Assembly: GCA_902464115.1 (NCBI GenBank)
Contig: CABQIF010000112.1
Span: 1-6,847 of the forward strand
Reading direction: 5' to 3'
DNA length: 6,847 bases
Source of the DNA: an uncultured Ruminococcus sp.
Lineage (GTDB): Bacteria; Bacillota; Clostridia; Oscillospirales; Ruminococcaceae
Part shown: positions 6,385 through 6,847 of the stretch, piece after piece
Layout of the letters: the number at the start of each line of letters is the position of its first letter
Numbering within the stretch: position 1 is the stretch's first letter
Position numbers and translations under genes: made by a program
The notes under the pieces: model-generated
The model's database searches: none
What the model saw: the letters and a program-made list of their open reading frames with translations, nothing else
Told to the model about the DNA's origin: nothing

Positions 6385-6413
6385 ATTATAGAACTTTCGG
6401 AGCAAAAAGTCAA
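6385..6413 (-). promoter_or_regulatory. Promoter P2 of the atp operon (sigma-A type)
   Basis: The -35 is TTGACT (6408-6413), the spacer is 17 bp, and the -10 is a perfect TATAAT (6385-6390). This is 11 of 12 consensus bases, the best match of the two promoters nearest atpB. The start is predicted near 6378, about 260 nt before the atpB ATG. It reads through the small ORF and P1 into the operon. Confidence 0.8.
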
Positions 6414-6608
6414 CGGTTTCAGACTTAACTTTTTACACGATTTTCCGTGGAAAATAAGGCGTTTTTCGTCAAAAAAGTACATTTTCAAAAGTCGCCGTCC
6501 ACAATGTCAAAAGTTATTACTTTTTCATATCGTTTTTCGTACATCTCCACAAAAAGACAATTGTCTGCACAAGATAGACAGAGATTCCAAAAGTGTGCAA
6601 AAATCATC
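6414..6608. other. AT-rich non-coding stretch with palindrome and repeated octamer
   Basis: I see no credible gene in this interval on either strand. It contains a 12-bp perfect palindrome, AGACAATTGTCT, at 6555-6566 and a small inverted repeat (ATTTTC/GAAAAT, 6440-6455). The octamer YCAAAAGT (plus strand) occurs at 6485-6492, 6507-6514 and 6587-6594, and again at 6338-6345 outside the interval. The first two are 22 bp apart, about two helical turns. These could be binding sites for a regulator acting on P2, but the AT-rich background makes chance likely for the octamer. Confidence 0.3.
6555..6566. promoter_or_regulatory. 12-bp perfect palindrome, candidate operator
   Basis: AGACAATTGTCT reads identically on both strands. 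It lies about 140 bp upstream of the P2 -35 and about 45 bp after the terminator of the upstream RNA. A dimeric transcription factor site is a reasonable guess. No regulator gene is in the window to pair it with. Confidence 0.3.
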
Positions 6609-6654
6609 AAAAACAAACAGAAGCACCGTTACCCATCGGATAACGGTGCTTCTG
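6609..6654 (-). terminator. Strong intrinsic terminator before the atp promoters
   Basis: A 14-bp perfect stem (CAGAAGCACCGTTA with its complement, 6618-6631 and 6641-6654) extends by three more pairs, including one G-U, to a GAU triloop. On the minus strand it is followed at once by TTTGTTTTT (6609-6617). The T-run exists only in the minus-strand reading direction, so it ends leftward transcription such as that from the promoter at 6762-6790. It separates the upstream RNA from the atp promoters P2 and P1. Confidence 0.88.
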
Positions 6655-6757
6655 GATTGATATAGAATAGAAGAGAGGATAGCATACCAACATTCTACAG
6701 AACCATTGCTCCTGAAAAACAAGCGTTCTCGAAAATATCCTGCTCTGTAGAAGGTAC
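6609..6757 (-). ncRNA. Putative structured small RNA or attenuator leader, family unknown
   Basis: A strong promoter and a strong terminator enclose about 147 nt without a credible coding frame. The RNA begins with a long hairpin. UUCUACAGA (6744-6752) pairs perfectly with UCUGUAGAA (6693-6701) over 9 bp, and the flanking GUACC (6753-6757) can pair with GGUAU (6684-6688) across a 4-nt bulge. Inside the large loop, AGGAUA (6736-6741) is complementary to UAUCCU (6676-6681) beyond the stem, which would make a pseudoknot. The terminator hairpin forms the 3' end. The anti-terminator pairing I can see is only about 5 bp (UUCUG with CAGAA), which favours a free-standing small RNA over a riboswitch, but this is not settled. 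I do not recognise 6S RNA, a T-box or a known riboswitch core. Confidence 0.5.
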
Positions 6758-6761
6758 TTTT

Positions 6762-6790
6762 ATTTTACCACATTTTTTTAGAAATGTCAA
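6762..6790 (-). promoter_or_regulatory. Promoter P3, upstream of the structured RNA (sigma-A type, with A-tracts)
   Basis: The -35 is a perfect TTGACA (6785-6790), the spacer is 17 bp, and the -10 is TAAAAT (6762-6767). Directly upstream on the minus strand are two A-tracts (within 6793-6809), placed like an UP element, so high activity is likely. The transcript would start near 6755 and meet the intrinsic terminator after about 147 nt. Confidence 0.8.
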
Positions 6791-6847
6791 CTATTTTTTT
6801 CGATTTTTTCACATGTGGTTTTGTATAAGTTGCAACAGAGCAAAAAA

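Noticed and set aside
6440..6455. Small inverted repeat ATTTTC/GAAAAT as a terminator
   Set aside because: The stem is 6 bp and AT-rich, and no T-run follows on either strand.
6482..6510. Possible further promoter with perfect TTGACA at 6505-6510 (minus strand)
   Set aside because: At 16-18 bp spacing the -10 candidates are TTGAAA, TGAAAA and GAAAAT, all poor matches, so the -35 match alone is not convincing.
6265..6660. 131-codon plus-strand frame across the promoter region
   Set aside because: It is Lys/Ser-rich from AT-rich DNA, has no domain, and reads through promoters and the terminator in the wrong direction.
6525..6722. 65-codon minus-strand frame through the structured RNA and its terminator
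   Set aside because: It passes straight through the intrinsic terminator stem and T-run, so it is unlikely to be translated as a gene. AGGAG lies near its start, but the product is not recognisable.
6810..6817. CACATGTG palindrome upstream of P3
   Set aside because: Eight-base palindromes are frequent by chance, and nothing else marks it as an operator.

Overview
The window is almost entirely one F1Fo ATP synthase operon, read on the minus strand (right to left). The order is atpB (a), atpE, a second atpE (c), atpF (b), atpH (delta), atpA (alpha), atpG (gamma), atpD (beta) and the first codons of atpC (epsilon), cut by the left edge. The arrangement, tight spacing, AGGAGG-type ribosome sites, consensus sigma-A promoters and the style of the proteins suggest a low- to mid-GC Gram-positive of the Clostridia, perhaps Oscillospiraceae/Ruminococcaceae. 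That placement is an impression from protein style, not a database result.

Layout in transcription order. At 6762-6790 there is a very strong promoter (TTGACA, 17 bp, TAAAAT) preceded by A-tracts. It reads into about 150 nt of structured, apparently non-coding RNA ending in a textbook intrinsic terminator (6609-6654). AT-rich DNA with no convincing gene follows, holding a 12-bp perfect palindrome and a repeated octamer. Two further near-consensus promoters (6385-6413 and 6242-6270) face atpB. Between them lies a possible 29-codon leader ORF with a 12-bp hairpin inside it. Three consecutive perfect hairpins (6143-6209) precede the atpB ribosome site. No atpI is visible upstream of atpB.

The structural genes follow with small gaps or overlaps, so they are very likely co-transcribed. 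atpB, the two atpE genes and atpF encode the membrane Fo sector (stator a and b, rotor c-ring). atpH, atpA, atpG, atpD and atpC encode the F1 sector: peripheral stalk delta, the alpha3beta3 catalytic head and the gamma/epsilon central stalk. All catalytic and coupling residues I could check are present, so the enzyme should be functional.

The most notable points are: (1) two tandem atpE genes encoding identical 68-residue proteins although the DNA differs at 19 codons, all silently, with the differences concentrated in the second half of the gene; (2) a c-subunit that lacks two side-chain ligands of Na+-type rings, predicting H+ coupling; (3) the structured terminated RNA upstream, which could be a small RNA or an attenuator and whose family I do not recognise; (4) multi-promoter control with a structured leader; (5) a c-b intergenic region with two hairpins, one covering the only candidate ribosome site of atpF. 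I see no mobile element, CRISPR array, tRNA or rRNA.
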